A DNA stretch of 64,000 bases. Source: Muraenolepis orangiensis. Lineage: Eukaryota; Chordata; Actinopteri; Gadiformes; Muraenolepididae. Under the pieces are notes generated by a model. That model worked only from the letters and a program-made list of their open reading frames with translations, made no database searches and had not been told where the DNA came from. The position numbers and the translations under genes are program-made. How positions within the stretch are numbered: the first letter of the stretch is position 1; each line of letters starts with the position of its first letter. The stretch is taken from the NCBI GenBank assembly GCA_027704905.1, contig CM051005.1, forward strand, positions 31,873,005 through 31,937,004, given 5' to 3'. Of the stretch, positions 14,238 to 25,047 are shown in pieces.

Positions 14238-15561
14238 GATTAAACTGTATATTGTATAGTAGTGTAGTGTACATAGGACCCAGTACCTTTTTAATTTGTA
14301 AGCTTAACATTGTATTGCATTTTATCTCAGGACTTGTATCAGGTCTATTTTATTATCTTCTATTTTGTTCTAATTACTTTTGCACAATCGAATGTAAGAC
14401 TATATTTAGGTATTATTTTTGATGGCACACTGGGTAGTCTTTCTAATATAAGACCATATTTTTTTCTTATGTTTATTTTCTACTAGGCACCATATAATAA
14501 ATGTTCTTTCACCATAAGTTTCAAGTTTGTTTATTATTTGTCACAACAAAATACAGAATACTGATTGATTGTCCTACATACAGTAAAAATAAAGTAAGTA
14601 AAAAAAGAAATTAAGCAGTAAGTAAAGGAATGTTCAGTCAATATACATATATACAATACAGAGTAGAATGAGTAACGGTGAGGTTTATATTATGTATAGT
14701 TTTTTATTTTTAATTAGCCCTCTCGGTCGTTTACATGGTGAAATGGCGCCACCGTCTGGGCAAATCCGGTATTGCACAGCAGATATGATTTAAATTTTTT
14801 TTTTACCCCTGCGCCCCTCCTACTTCGGATGTCACCGGCCGCCACTGGGACTGTCCCTAAAGAGGCAGTGACTGTACCTAAAGAGGCAGTTTTTGTTTTT
14901 GTTTGCCAAGTTAGGCAAATTTGAACACAATGTGTGATGTGTGTTATTATTTTCAAATAAAATTAAAGTTTTGTTCTTCAAAATTTTTATTTTTATTTTT
15001 TCCCCAAAAATGAGTCTTGAAAAAGAGGGGTCGTCTTATAATCGGGTCAATACGGTATACGGAATAGTCCTACGCCGTCATTTTACTTCCACAGCCAACT
15101 ATAACACAATGAACCATCGCTTTCTTCACTCGAGCGTCTGTGACTCTGTGTTTATGTTCGAGGGGCTCCAACATGGCGGATAGCAACCGTTGTCAAGGAC
15201 TTAGTCACGTGGGTGAAAACCACCCATTGAGGTGTTATTCACTACAGGGAGTTGTTTGATCAGGAGGCTCGAGGGATAACAGCCAGCCCACCACCACCCA
15301 CAGAGAGGGGCTTCTGCAGATAGACATGGGGCTGGGGCTGGTTGAGTGTGAGAAAGTCCTGTTGATTTTGACATGTCTCAGTTAGGCATAAAAAGTCAGT
15401 ATTCTGGTCAGAATGATGTCATGAATGAGTGATAGGTTTGAAAAGGACCCAGAAGTGTTATAAGGTGAAACTCCTCTAATGAACGTATGTTTATTCTGTA
15501 TATTGTATGTATGCATGAATGTCATTTAGTTTTCTCCTTTTTTCATTGGACCACCATATAG

Positions 15562-15885
15562 AAAACGCTGGAGTCCTTTCTCCCCGTGATGGTGACCAGG
15601 TAAGACTAGTTCCTACATATTATACTTGCTATGAATATTTGGTTACCTATGAAAAATTTAAATATATATAAATTGAAATGTCAAACACATATGTTAGACA
15701 ACTTTATAAATCCAATGTTATTTGGTTTTATATATTAGAAAACTCGACGATACAACAATGTATATATTTAATTGTCTTTCCAGAGTCCAAACAATCCCTC
15801 CATCTACAGTCTGTTAGGCCCTAGTCCCCCTGTTACCCAACCTGAAGGTATTTATGCTCAGGTTGACAAGCCCAGAAGTTCTTAG
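15562..15885 (+). pseudogene. Receptor tail fragment D (two tail exons only)
   Basis: Plus-strand copy of the receptor cytoplasmic tail: tail exon 1 15562-15599 after an AG and before gtaaga, an intron, and tail exon 2 15784-15885 ending at TAG. The second exon reads SPNNPSIYSLLGPS then EGIYAQVDKPRSS, with tyrosine motifs SIYSLL and GIYAQV. The following 3'UTR resembles that of receptor A and has an AATAAA. No transmembrane or Ig exons precede it. It lies between two pogo ends, so it is probably cargo of the composite transposon and not a gene in place. Confidence 0.75.
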
Positions 15886-15981
15886 AAGGTTGCCGGTTCA
15901 ATCCCTGCTACAACTTGTCAAGTTGTCCATCGGTTGTGCATGTTTTCTGCTTTTGATGTTATACCATTTTTATTTTACTGT

Positions 15982-16112
<131 letters not shown>

Positions 16113-16301
16113 CAACTGTCTGGTCCATGCTGGATTCTGGTGATCTGCTGTATTCCACTGTGTGTGTTCACACTCAAGAGGTTGGATTATGGTGCTTTAC
16201 ATGTTCTCCTTGGCTGTACATTTCTCACACAGCACTCTCTGCTAGAGCCGAGTGGCCTTCTCTTAATGTACACAAGTGGTTCACTGCTGACGTTTCATTA
16301 T

Positions 16302-16307
16302 AATAAA
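16302..16307 (+). terminator. AATAAA polyadenylation signal of fragment D
   Basis: A canonical AATAAA lies about 420 bp after the fragment D stop codon, and AT-rich sequence follows. It is a plausible original 3' end of the captured receptor transcript. Confidence 0.45.
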
Positions 16308-16429
16308 ATTCATTATATATATATTTTTTTTCTTTTTCAAAAATGAGTCTTGAAAAAGAGGGGTCGTCTTATAATCGGGGTCGTCTTATATTCGGGTCAA
16401 TACGGTAAAAAGTTGAAATGACCATAAAA

Positions 16430-16896
16430 TATTTATCAAGTTTTTGCATTTAAAAAACGAATCAGATTAAATTATATGAACACTATATAAATCTTAATTT
16501 ATCTGACCTATTGATTTGGATATCTTGTCATTGGCAGGTAAAAGAGTTCAAATGGAACGTTGGTTATTAGCTGGAAAAAGGAAAGCTAATGTTTAAACAA
16601 GCGATTCATCAAATCCAGAACCAGTGAAAAGAAGGACCGTAGAAAGTAGTCAAATGAGTACCTGTCTCTGGAATGTTCCATCCCCTGCCTGTCTGAGTGA
16701 TCAACTCTGAGGTGCTATCAAACCAGGCTCTGAAACCATGCCAGCTGCGCCGCCATCTACTAACTAAACAACAATATTGGACGATCTTCACCCAAGCCTG
16801 GAGAATTTCTTGAAGACAAGCTGAGAGTAGTGGCAGTGGATGGAGCTTTCCGAGTAGCACAGCTTACCGCTAATAGCTAATCGCAAATCGCTAAAG
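16430..16896. repeat. Segmental-duplication block, unit A (no recognised gene)
   Basis: This stretch recurs at about 51200-51690 and 59840-60200. A minus-strand frame of about 83 codons (16860-16609) is kept in all three copies, ending GPSFHWFWI, but it matches no family I recognise. It borders gypsy integrase remnants and may be retroelement-derived. Confidence 0.55.
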
Positions 16897-17464
16897 CTAA
16901 AATGGTGGGTTGGTGGGAGAAGGGACTAGAGACAAGTGGTCGTACTTGGTAGGGATGCTTCCAATCCCTGATTGGCTCTCTGCCCGTTGGTCTGGGGATG
17001 GAAACCTGAGGATTACCTGGGAGAGGCCCCAATACGTTTGCAAAACCTTTCCAGAAGCTAGCAGAAAACTGTGGTTCACGGTCTGAAACAATATGTACCG
17101 GAGACCATGTATCCTGAATTCATGAACAATTAACATATTAGCTTTCTCCTTAGCTGAAGGGAGTTTGGGGAGCGCTACAAAATAAGCAGCTAAAGATAAT
17201 CTGTCCACAATGATCAGAATGTGGGAATTTCCTTCTGAGAAACAAACGGGAAAACCTGCGACAAAGTCCATGACATAGTGTGACCATGGCCTGTGAGAAC
17301 AGTAAGAGGTCTTTGCAGACCTTCTGGGGTCTATTGCTCACCTTGTTGTGGGAATAAACATCCCAAGCCGCTACAAAAATGCGCACATCTTCCTTCATAG
17401 ACGGCCACCAAAAGTGTCGGCGGATCAGAGCCGAGGTCCAGGTCACACCAGGGTAACAGACCAT
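16897..17464 (-). pseudogene. Ty3/gypsy integrase fragment, unit A
   Basis: Minus-strand pieces of a gypsy pol gene: the zinc-binding region (LIRRHFWWPSMKEDVRIFV) at about 17464-17330, then the catalytic core start (MDFVAGFPV, LIIVDRLSLAAYFVALPKL) at 17271 onward. Frames shift between the pieces and again near 17110, and no LTRs or other pol domains adjoin. It is a dead fragment that was duplicated with the unit; the copies are at 51717-52241 and 60185-60773. Confidence 0.75.
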
Positions 17465-17559
17465 CTTGAACAGGGGCCCTACTCTAGTACCTGAGCCTGG
17501 GCAGAAGGAGGGACAAACAGGCGGTTAATGGGGCTGTTTCCTGGAGCTGGATCCCAACT

Positions 17560-18606
17560 CTTTACATGAGCCTATACATCCAGCAACGCAGCACCCAGCA
17601 GGCATCTTGTGGGGAGAGATTCTCAGGTGATCGCATACAGACCCAACAGGTGTGTAGACGACGCCATCTCTCTGGCACTTCACACGGCCCTGGAGCACCT
17701 AGACAGGAGGGACGCCTACGTCAGACTGCTGTTCATTCAGTTCAGCTCGGCTTTCAACACCTTCAGGAGCCACCGGGGCCCCCACTTCACCATAAGACCA
17801 TGCTTCTGTTTCCTTGGGCTACAGATTTCCCACAACCTGGCGTGGACCCACAACACGGAGGTCGTGCTGAAGAAGGCTCACCAGCGCCTCTATGCTCTGC
17901 GGTGCAGAATAGGCCAACGGTGGCTCGTGAACTTCTACCATGGCCCCGTAGAGAGCGTCCTGACGGGTGGCGTCACTGTGTGGTACGACAACACCACTGA
18001 ACAGGACAAGAAAGACATCCAGAGGGTCAGGAGGACGGCAGAGAAGATCATCGGGTGTGCACTTCCATGCATTGAGGAGATCTTTAGGACCAGATGTCTG
18101 AATAAAGCCATGTCGCTGGTTCCTCAGCATCCGTCCATAACTACCAGGTTTAAGGATAGTTTTGATCCCCAGGCAGTGACCTACTGAATGCTAGGAGTGC
18201 TGCTACTATCATACCATGTCATTAACATTACACTATCATAACATGTCATTAACATTACACTATCATAACATGTCATTAACATTACACTATCATAACATGT
18301 CATTAACATTACACTATCATAACATGTCATTAACATTACTCTATCATAACATGTCATTAACATTACTCTATCATAACATGTCATTAACATTACACTATCA
18401 TAACATGTCATTAACATTACACTATCATAACATGTCATTAACATTACACTATCATAACATGTCATTAACATTACACTATCATAACATGTCATTAACATTA
18501 CACTATCATAACATGTCATTAACATTACACTATCATAACATGTCATTAACATTACACTCTGTACTGTATTCATGATGCTGCTGCACTACTGGCACTTTAA
18601 AATGCT
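17560..18606 (+). mobile_element. Rex/CR1-group LINE remnant, unit A (part 1, interrupted by BEL)
   Basis: The frame 17609-18187 reads YRPNRCVDDAISLALHTAL, then FSSAFNT, then jumps to a later region (RFLGLQISHN, NFYHGPVESVLTG) and ends RFKDSFDPQAVTY. The central reverse transcriptase, including the catalytic FADD box, is deleted, so the copy cannot work. The same internal deletion is present in the unit B and unit C copies. The 3'UTR continues through a minisatellite, is broken by the BEL element at 18607, and resumes at 25796. Exact clade is uncertain. Confidence 0.7.
18205..18558. repeat. 27-bp minisatellite, about 13 copies
   Basis: The unit is tatcataacatgtcatt plus aacattacac (27 bp), with a few copies carrying ctc for cac. 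It is stop-free on both strands, which creates artificial frames (MSLTLHYHN repeated). It lies in the 3'UTR of the LINE remnant. Confidence 0.95.
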
Positions 18607-19363
18607 TGTGCTGCCCTCACTATATGTTCCAGTTATATAAATTGACAGCCAGATAAACGCCCTCTTGACACCACGACTCTGAAGACACTTGAATCCTTGT
18701 CCACAGGTTTATTGATGTTGCAAGGAAGGGTAAAACTGAAACATACAAAATGTGCATAATCACTATTATGCTTGCTTTAAACAATTTTCCCTTATCTTCA
18801 ATATGAACTAAATCCCATATTTTACTATTTATTACAAGTTACATGTTATTTATCGAATACGTATTTTAACATAAATGTAACATATTGCATCCTTTTTAAT
18901 ATGTACAGTAGCCTATCAATTGTACATGCATTTATGTCTCGTATTTATTGTGGAATGGACTAATGACAGTGATACATCATACATACATCAGATACATCAG
19001 TAATACTACCCAACAGACCTAACTACACAACGTTTTTTCATATTTTCCTAAATAATGATCTGCGATCATACATAGCAATGTAAAGAAGGAAAACATACCC
19101 AAGATGCTACCAAAAGGCATAAGATGTCGGTAGATGTCACTAGATTAGCTCAGAACAATAAACATACTTCTCCGTGAGATTCATTTCACTTCCTGCTTAC
19201 CCATCGCTACCTGTCACTGACATGACCTCACTTCCGGTTACATCCTGGGATTCTTAAAGTGACCACAACAGAAATGCAGAAACACAAATATTAATTAGAA
19301 AATTATAAACAAGACTTCTACTTGAACTTAAAGTAGATTAGTTAACATAGTTGTAACAAAACA
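18607..19363 (-). repeat. BEL/Pao 3' LTR
   Basis: 757 bp. It is 9 bp longer than its partner owing to an extra agatacatc near 18985. It carries the downstream copy of the element's promoter and polyadenylation sequences. Confidence 0.93.
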
Positions 19364-19418
19364 CTCCCCGTCTGGCGTGGTAACACGTCACCCAACAAGT
19401 CCATAACACCTCATCTTC

Positions 19419-20318
19419 TTAAGTATCCGGAGGGAGAAGAAGCACTATCTCGGTAACAGGCCTCAGAAACAGTGTTGACCCTCCAGGTTTAACGATCTTC
19501 ACCTCAACTTGACGCACCTTCCCATCTTTGCTAAGGAAGGTCTGAGTTATTACTCCGAGAGGCCATTCATTTCTTGGTACTTGGTTGTTCTTGAGGAGAA
19601 CAACGCTTCCTGACTTGACGTTAGGATGAGTGGACTGCCACTTCTTGCGTGCCTGCAGCGACGGAAGGAATTGCTTCCGCCACCTGTCCCAGAAGGTATT
19701 GGACAGATGCTGAACTTGCCGCCACTGGCGTTTGTAAAGGTCTGAAACTCCAAACTCGCCTGCGGGAGCAGGAAGAACATTCACCTTTTGAGTGAGAAGA
19801 GCAGCTGGTGAGAGTATGAATGAATCATCAGGGTCAAGTGTCACAGGAACAAGAGGTCTGGCATTGATAATGGCTGCTACTTCTGCCATGAAGGTCACCA
19901 GCACTTCATGGGTAAGTTTGTCTTTCAGCTGGAGGAACATCGAGTCTAGAATTCTCCTTGCAAGCCCGATTATCCTTTCCCATGTTCCCCCCCAATGGGA
20001 AGCATGTGGAGGATTAAAGGTCCATGTACAGCCTTGGTCTGACAGGTAAGTCTTCACAGTTTTGCTGTTGATGTTTGAAGGTATCCTCAAGTCCTTAGAG
20101 GCACCAACGAAGTTAGTGCCGCTGTCCGAACGAATATGTTTGACCGGCCCGCGCACTGCAAAAAAGCGTCTTAGGGCGTTGATGAAGCTGGATGTGTCAA
20201 GGGATTCTATTACTTCGATATGAACGGCCCTTACGCTCATACATGTAAAGATTACGGCCCACCGCTTACTATGAGAAAGGCCTCCTCTGGTCCGACGTGA
20301 ACACACTCCAAGGCCCAA
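19419..20318 (-). pseudogene. BEL/Pao integrase core and C-terminus (separate frame)
   Basis: This 299-codon frame carries most of the integrase catalytic core: FTCMSVRAVHIEV, the second aspartate in IRSDSGTNFVGA and the glutamate in HWGGTWERIIG. The C-terminal domain follows (VVLLKNNQVPRNEWPLG, typical of BEL/Pao). It overlaps the preceding pol frame by about 50 bp in another frame, so a frameshift near 20280 separates it from the first part of the integrase. Confidence 0.85.
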
Positions 20319-21525
20319 ACACGTCTAACCCAACATTCGTAAAGGGAGGGTCTGTTGAAAGCCGGTCTGCTGGAAGGCTGGCCATTTTCTGGATGCTGGG
20401 TGGAGCTCTGAGCCGTCTGCAAGTTACACATCCGTGAATGATGCTGCTCACTTTTCTCTTCCCACCGACTATCCAAAAGCCAGCCGAACGGACAGCTCCT
20501 TCTGTAAAGTGACGACCTTGATGGTGGATCCGCTCGTGGTGCTCTCTGATGAGTAAAGCTGCAATGTGATGCTTCCCAGGTATAATCAGTGGAGTCTTTT
20601 CACTCTGATCAAGGCTTGAATGATGGAGACGGCCTCCGACTCTCAGAAGGCCGAATGCGTCAATGAAGGGATCCAGATTTTTGAGAGGACTACTTTTAGG
20701 AATCCTTTCGTGCCTTTGGATGCATTTGATCTCTTGACTGTAGACCTCTTCTTGTACTGCTTTGATGATGACGGCTGAGGCTTGACTTGATTCCTCAACA
20801 GCGATTTCTGCTTCGCAGTGATGCCAGCCCTTACAAGAACTGTTCTTCTTGGTTGTGTTGAAAGCACGGGCTATGTGTATGAGGCGAGTAATAGCACTTG
20901 TTAATGACTTCCAAGATGAGAACTTGGCGAATCGTTGGGAACCAAGCTGCTTGGATGATGCTGTAGTGCTTAAAGATGACACTAGAGGTCGGATCTCAGG
21001 GTCTGAACTTGAGTCAACGAGGTTGAAAGTGCTCTCCAGGATACTTGGGTCTGGCATAGACAGAAATCTGGGTCCACTGAACCAGTTGGTGTCTTTCAAA
21101 TGGCTTGCAGCGACAAAGCGTGTTGCATGATCTGCAGGGTTCTGATCTGTTGGCACATAGCGCCACTGGTTTGGATGAGAAGATCTTCTTATGCGTAGTA
21201 CCCGATTACTGACATAAACATAAAAGCGTCTGGTTTCATTGCAAATGTAACCCAGAACCACCTTGCTGTCTGTGTGGTAGGTTACAGTATTGAGTTGAAG
21301 GTCCAGTTCAGCAGAGATTAATTCTTCCATTTTTTGAGGTAATGGTGCGTCCCAGTCACCATTCTCAGTAGTAAGTTCTCTAAGAATAGCCTTGCCTTGG
21401 ATAGTGACGGGTGCTACGAACCCAAGAGGATCGTAGAGGCTGTTGATAGTGGATAAGACACCTTGTTGTGTGTACGGTTTGATCTCATCAGAGACACTGA
21501 AGTGGAAACAGTCTGGAGATTCCAA
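20269..21525 (-). pseudogene. BEL/Pao RT end, partial RNase H, integrase N-terminus
   Basis: The 418-codon frame continues pol after a frameshift near 21525. It contains the RT thumb (LYDPLGFVAPVTIQGKAILR), a partial RNase H (YHTDSKVVLGYI, VPTDQNPADHATR) and the HHCC zinc-binding domain (HHERIHHQGRHF...CVTCRRLR). The usual RNase H start with its first catalytic aspartate and the PRLEL box are missing; the protein runs from EELISAELDLQL straight into the later part. This is an internal deletion near 21300 and should abolish RNase H activity. Confidence 0.82.
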
Positions 21526-24500
21526 TTCAATCCCAGACTGCGTTGTATTGGCAGTGTGTCTGCCTCAAGGTCCAGGTCTTTAAGGTCACTTGCATGATCT
21601 CTGGATGGAAAAGCTTCCATGACATATTTGTTGTTTGCTGCAATCTTATGCAGCCTCAGGTTTGATTTGGAGAGAGTGTCCTGTGTCTTTTTTAGCAGGT
21701 TCACAGCCGCTTCAACTGTAGGCAGGGACTTCAGACCATCATCTACATAGAAGTCCCGCATCACAAAGTTCTTGACGTCAGGGTCGACGTGGGACTCGCT
21801 GACCTGGACAGACTGGTGTAGGCCATGAATAGCCACTGCAGGTGAGGGGCTATTGCCAAAGACGTGGACTGTCATGCGATAATCCACAATGTCTTTCGAG
21901 AGGTCATTGTCTTGGAACCAAAGGAAACGTAGGAAGTTCCGGTCTTCTTCTTGTACCGAAAAACAATAGAACATCTGTTCTATGTCCGCTGTAAAGGCAA
22001 TTGCTTCTTTCCTGAAGCGGATCAGTACTCCAAGCAGTGTGTTGTTCAGGTCAGGCCCAGTTAACAGCACATCGTTCAGTGACACGCCGTTGTATTGGGA
22101 ACTGGAATCGAACACAACTCGGATTTTCTTGGGTTTCTTCGGATGGTACACACCGAATGTTGGCAAGTACCATCGTTCCTCTTCCTCACTGAGAGGAGGG
22201 GCTAGCTCCGCATGACCGTTGTTGAACATGTTGTTCATGAAGCTGAGGTAGTGGTCTCGCATTTCAGGCTTCTTCTCAAGGTTGCGCTTGAGAGACATGA
22301 GGTGCTTCATTGCGTGGGGCCTGTTGTTAGGAAGCCTTTGACGTGGACTCTTGAAGGGTAGTGGTGCCTCCCAACTGTTTGGTTTTTTCCGTAGTCCTTC
22401 ATCCATTATCTTCATAAAGGATGCATCCTGAATTGAAGGACCCACCTGGTTGTCATCTTTAGTCCGCCAAAACACTGTACATCCTAGGTGGTCAGCATCA
22501 CAGGTAGTTTCCTCCTCAGGATGTGTTGGAGGGTGGTCGGTGACCTGGGCATCACTGTATCGTTCCTTAACATGGAACACGTTAGGGCATGGTTCAAAGA
22601 GAGTGGGGCGTTTGAACTCTGTGGTGTTGGTGTAGAAGCTGGCGACTGTCTGAGGTTTGTGAACGCTACCTAGACATACATTTCCTACGATGACCCAGCC
22701 CAGATCCAACTTCTGTGCGTAGGGTAGGTTGTGAGGACCGTTCACCTGTTTGCGGACTTTATGGACTCGGATAACATCCCGACCTAAGAGAAGCACGATG
22801 GGGGCTTGTGGGTCGATGTCTGGAATGAGGTGCGCCACTGACTTTAGGTGTGTGTGATGGCGAGCTGCATTAGGGGTTGGAATCTCATCTCTGTTGTTAG
22901 GAATGTCATTACATTCTATGAGGCTTGGTAATGGAATACGGACAGTTCCATCAAGAGATTCTACTTCATAACCACTGGCTCTTCTTCCTGCGGATTCTTT
23001 TACTCCAGCACATGTTCTCAACGTGTAAGGAGCACTTGGACTTTGGTCACTGAACACTTCAAAGAACTGTGAACGAACTAGCGACCTGTTGCTTTGCTCA
23101 TCCAAAATCGCATACAGTTTCAGTGCTTTGTCTCTGTGGCCAGCTGGATATACCTTTACAAGGCATATTTTTGAGCAGGACCGGTCTATCAGATCTACAC
23201 CGCAGACTTCTGTGCATTTGGTGGGAACATGAGCTTGGGGTGAAGGTTCCTCATTCTCCCCGCCGTACTTAGGAGCAGGGTCCGCCTCTTCTGCCCAGGG
23301 TGCAGGTCCAGGGTGAAGAGCTGTGTTGTGTCTTTCACTTTTACATTCTGAACATTGAACTTGGACTTTACAGTTCTTTGCGATATGTGATGACGAAGAA
23401 CAGCATTTGAAGCACACGCGATTCTCCATTAAAAATGTCTTGCGGTCTTCAATGGATTTTTCACGGAATGCACGGCATTTAAGTAGAGGGTGTGGTTTTC
23501 TATGAATGGGACACAGTTTATCGCAGTCATCAGATTTTGTCTGCCACTCACCAGGATCAGAGCTTGCTCTGGCAAATATCTCTGTTTTGTGGACAGAGAC
23601 TTCTCGCTGTTTGTTTGGCTTCCAAAATGTCTCCGCAGTCCTCGGAGCCGTGTCTGCATGAGAGATGAAGTTGAAGCTTGGATCGTTCACAATGCTAGCT
23701 TCCTGGCTAACAAAGTCTACAAAGAAGTCAAATGGAGGATAGGAAACATGATGTCGCCGTTTGAAGGAAGCACCAGCAGATGCCCACTTTTCCTGCAGAC
23801 GAAATGGGAGCTTCTGCACTATTGGGTTGACGCCTCTTGCCGTGTCGAGGAAAGAGAGGCCCGGCAAGTCTCCTTCATCCTTGGCTGACAGCAGTTCCAT
23901 TAGTAGGTCACTCAACTTTGTCAGTTTATATGGATCTCGATTTGTTATTTTTGGAAAGGTGTCAAGTCGTTTGAACAGAGCGTCTTCGATCACTTCTGTT
24001 GAGCCATAGGTTTGCTCTAACCTGTCCCATAACATTGTCAATCCTGTTTCAGGGCGGTTGATGTGTATTGCTCGTATCTGTTCGACATGTTCTGCAGACT
24101 CTTTGCCAAGCCACTTCAGCAGAAGATCCATCTCCTCGCATGCCGTCAGGTCTAAACCACTGATTACAGACTGAAACGAGCGCTTCCAGGCTCTGTAGTT
24201 CTGAGGCTTGTCATTAAATTGGAGTAAGCCTGTAGCCACAAGCTCACGACGAGCAAGGTATCTTACAAAGTCATTATTGGGGTTTGGAGATGTGGGATAG
24301 GGAGTAGGATGACCATTGTCAATTTGAGATGTGGAATGTTGAGCATGGTCCTTCCGGAACCCAACTTCACGTGGCCCATGAACACGTTGTTCGCTAGGCT
24401 GCTGTGAAGTACGGTAAGGTGATTTGGAGACCGTATTGGATTGGTCTGGAAAGAAAGGGTTGGCTTGGGGTCTGAAAGGTGTAGGTGAAATACCGTAACT

Positions 24501-24920
24501 GGGGGGTGGCTCTGTTTCTTCAGGGACCCCATTATCCCGTTGCTGAAGTTCTGTCTCTCTTCTTTTGGATTGGTCCATAACATATTGTTCAGTGCGTTGT
24601 GTGGCTTCCAAGGGGACAGAATTGATTTGTAAATTGCAGCTGTGTTTTTCACTTCGTACATCACTGGCAGCTTCGAGTGCTTCTGCTTCGGCAACAGCTG
24701 CAGCTGCCTCTTTCTTGTAATTAAGCATGTCCATAGATGCTTCCAATTTAGCTTTTTCTAGCTTTAGACTAACTTCCTCTTCAGCAAAGGAAAGACGTAC
24801 CTTTGCTGCTTCTGCTCTCGCTCTTGCTCTGGCTGCAGCAGACCCAGTTGAAGATGCATTAGATCTTGATGGACATGAGGCACGGGAACGTGTCTTAAAC
24901 GAAGGTGCGTCCTCTGCCAT
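21414..24920 (-). CDS. BEL/Pao gag, protease and reverse transcriptase
   Basis: The 1168-codon frame starts with an ATG just inside the 5' LTR. Order: alanine/lysine-rich coiled region (residues about 20-95), a gag domain of the type found with BEL/Pao elements (FNDKPQNYRAWKRSFQ, about 230-400), zinc knuckles (CFKC...HIAKNC and CSEC, about 500-535), an aspartic protease region (YAILDEQSNRSL), and reverse transcriptase with IRVVFDSSSQYNGVSLND and the catalytic YVDD at about residue 1058. The frame runs out of register after LGLNWNLQ, where a small indel shifts it. The protein would form virus-like particles and copy the element's RNA in the cytoplasm. Confidence 0.9.
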   Translation of the reverse strand: MAEDAPSFKTRSRASCPSRSNASSTGSAAARARARAEAAKVRLSFAEEEVSLKLEKAKLEASMDMLNYKKEAAAAVAEAEALEAASDVRSEKHSCNLQINSVPLEATQRTEQYVMDQSKRRETELQQRDNGVPEETEPPPSYGISPTPFRPQANPFFPDQSNTVSKSPYRTSQQPSEQRVHGPREVGFRKDHAQHSTSQIDNGHPTPYPTSPNPNNDFVRYLARRELVATGLLQFNDKPQNYRAWKRSFQSVISGLDLTACEEMDLLLKWLGKESAEHVEQIRAIHINRPETGLTMLWDRLEQTYGSTEVIEDALFKRLDTFPKITNRDPYKLTKLSDLLMELLSAKDEGDLPGLSFLDTARGVNPIVQKLPFRLQEKWASAGASFKRRHHVSYPPFDFFVDFVSQEASIVNDPSFNFISHADTAPRTAETFWKPNKQREVSVHKTEIFARASSDPGEWQTKSDDCDKLCPIHRKPHPLLKCRAFREKSIEDRKTFLMENRVCFKCCSSSSHIAKNCKVQVQCSECKSERHNTALHPGPAPWAEEADPAPKYGGENEEPSPQAHVPTKCTEVCGVDLIDRSCSKICLVKVYPAGHRDKALKLYAILDEQSNRSLVRSQFFEVFSDQSPSAPYTLRTCAGVKESAGRRASGYEVESLDGTVRIPLPSLIECNDIPNNRDEIPTPNAARHHTHLKSVAHLIPDIDPQAPIVLLLGRDVIRVHKVRKQVNGPHNLPYAQKLDLGWVIVGNVCLGSVHKPQTVASFYTNTTEFKRPTLFEPCPNVFHVKERYSDAQVTDHPPTHPEEETTCDADHLGCTVFWRTKDDNQVGPSIQDASFMKIMDEGLRKKPNSWEAPLPFKSPRQRLPNNRPHAMKHLMSLKRNLEKKPEMRDHYLSFMNNMFNNGHAELAPPLSEEEERWYLPTFGVYHPKKPKKIRVVFDSSSQYNGVSLNDVLLTGPDLNNTLLGVLIRFRKEAIAFTADIEQMFYCFSVQEEDRNFLRFLWFQDNDLSKDIVDYRMTVHVFGNSPSPAVAIHGLHQSVQVSESHVDPDVKNFVMRDFYVDDGLKSLPTVEAAVNLLKKTQDTLSKSNLRLHKIAANNKYVMEAFPSRDHASDLKDLDLEADTLPIQRSLGLNWNLQTVSTSVSLMRSNRTHNKVSYPLSTASTILLGS

Positions 24921-25047
24921 GGCAACGTCTGGTGGTGAATCTGTTAAATATGTCTCTGCCAGTCGTCGGCTGAGTGTGACGACGTTGTTATTGTTCTCTG
25001 CCAGCTCGAACTACGTTATCTTGCCGGTTAGAAAGCCTTGGTTTTAC

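Larger units (their letters stand above)
9871..14847. mobile_element. hAT-like element (family 1), copy 1, carrying a nested hAT
   Basis: Ends are CAGTGGCGGCTCGTCCAT and GTCACCGGCCGCCACTG, with the 8-bp duplication GGACTGTC at 9863-9870 and 14848-14855. It sits inside the pogo transposase remnant. Its own sequence (9871-10883 and 14238-14847) has no convincing transposase frame. A second copy in opposite orientation lies at 43569-45218 without the nested element. Confidence 0.85.

Noticed and set aside
15886..15910. tRNA gene
   Set aside because: Only a B-box-like motif is present; no A box, anticodon arm or cloverleaf.
17566..18000. 144-codon plus-strand frame MSLYIQQRST
   Set aside because: Out-of-frame shadow of the LINE reverse transcriptase remnant; it recurs in the paralogous copies only because the DNA is duplicated.
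18181..18575. Repeat protein MSLTLHYHN and its antisense frame
   Set aside because: Artificial frames over the 27-bp minisatellite in a LINE 3'UTR.
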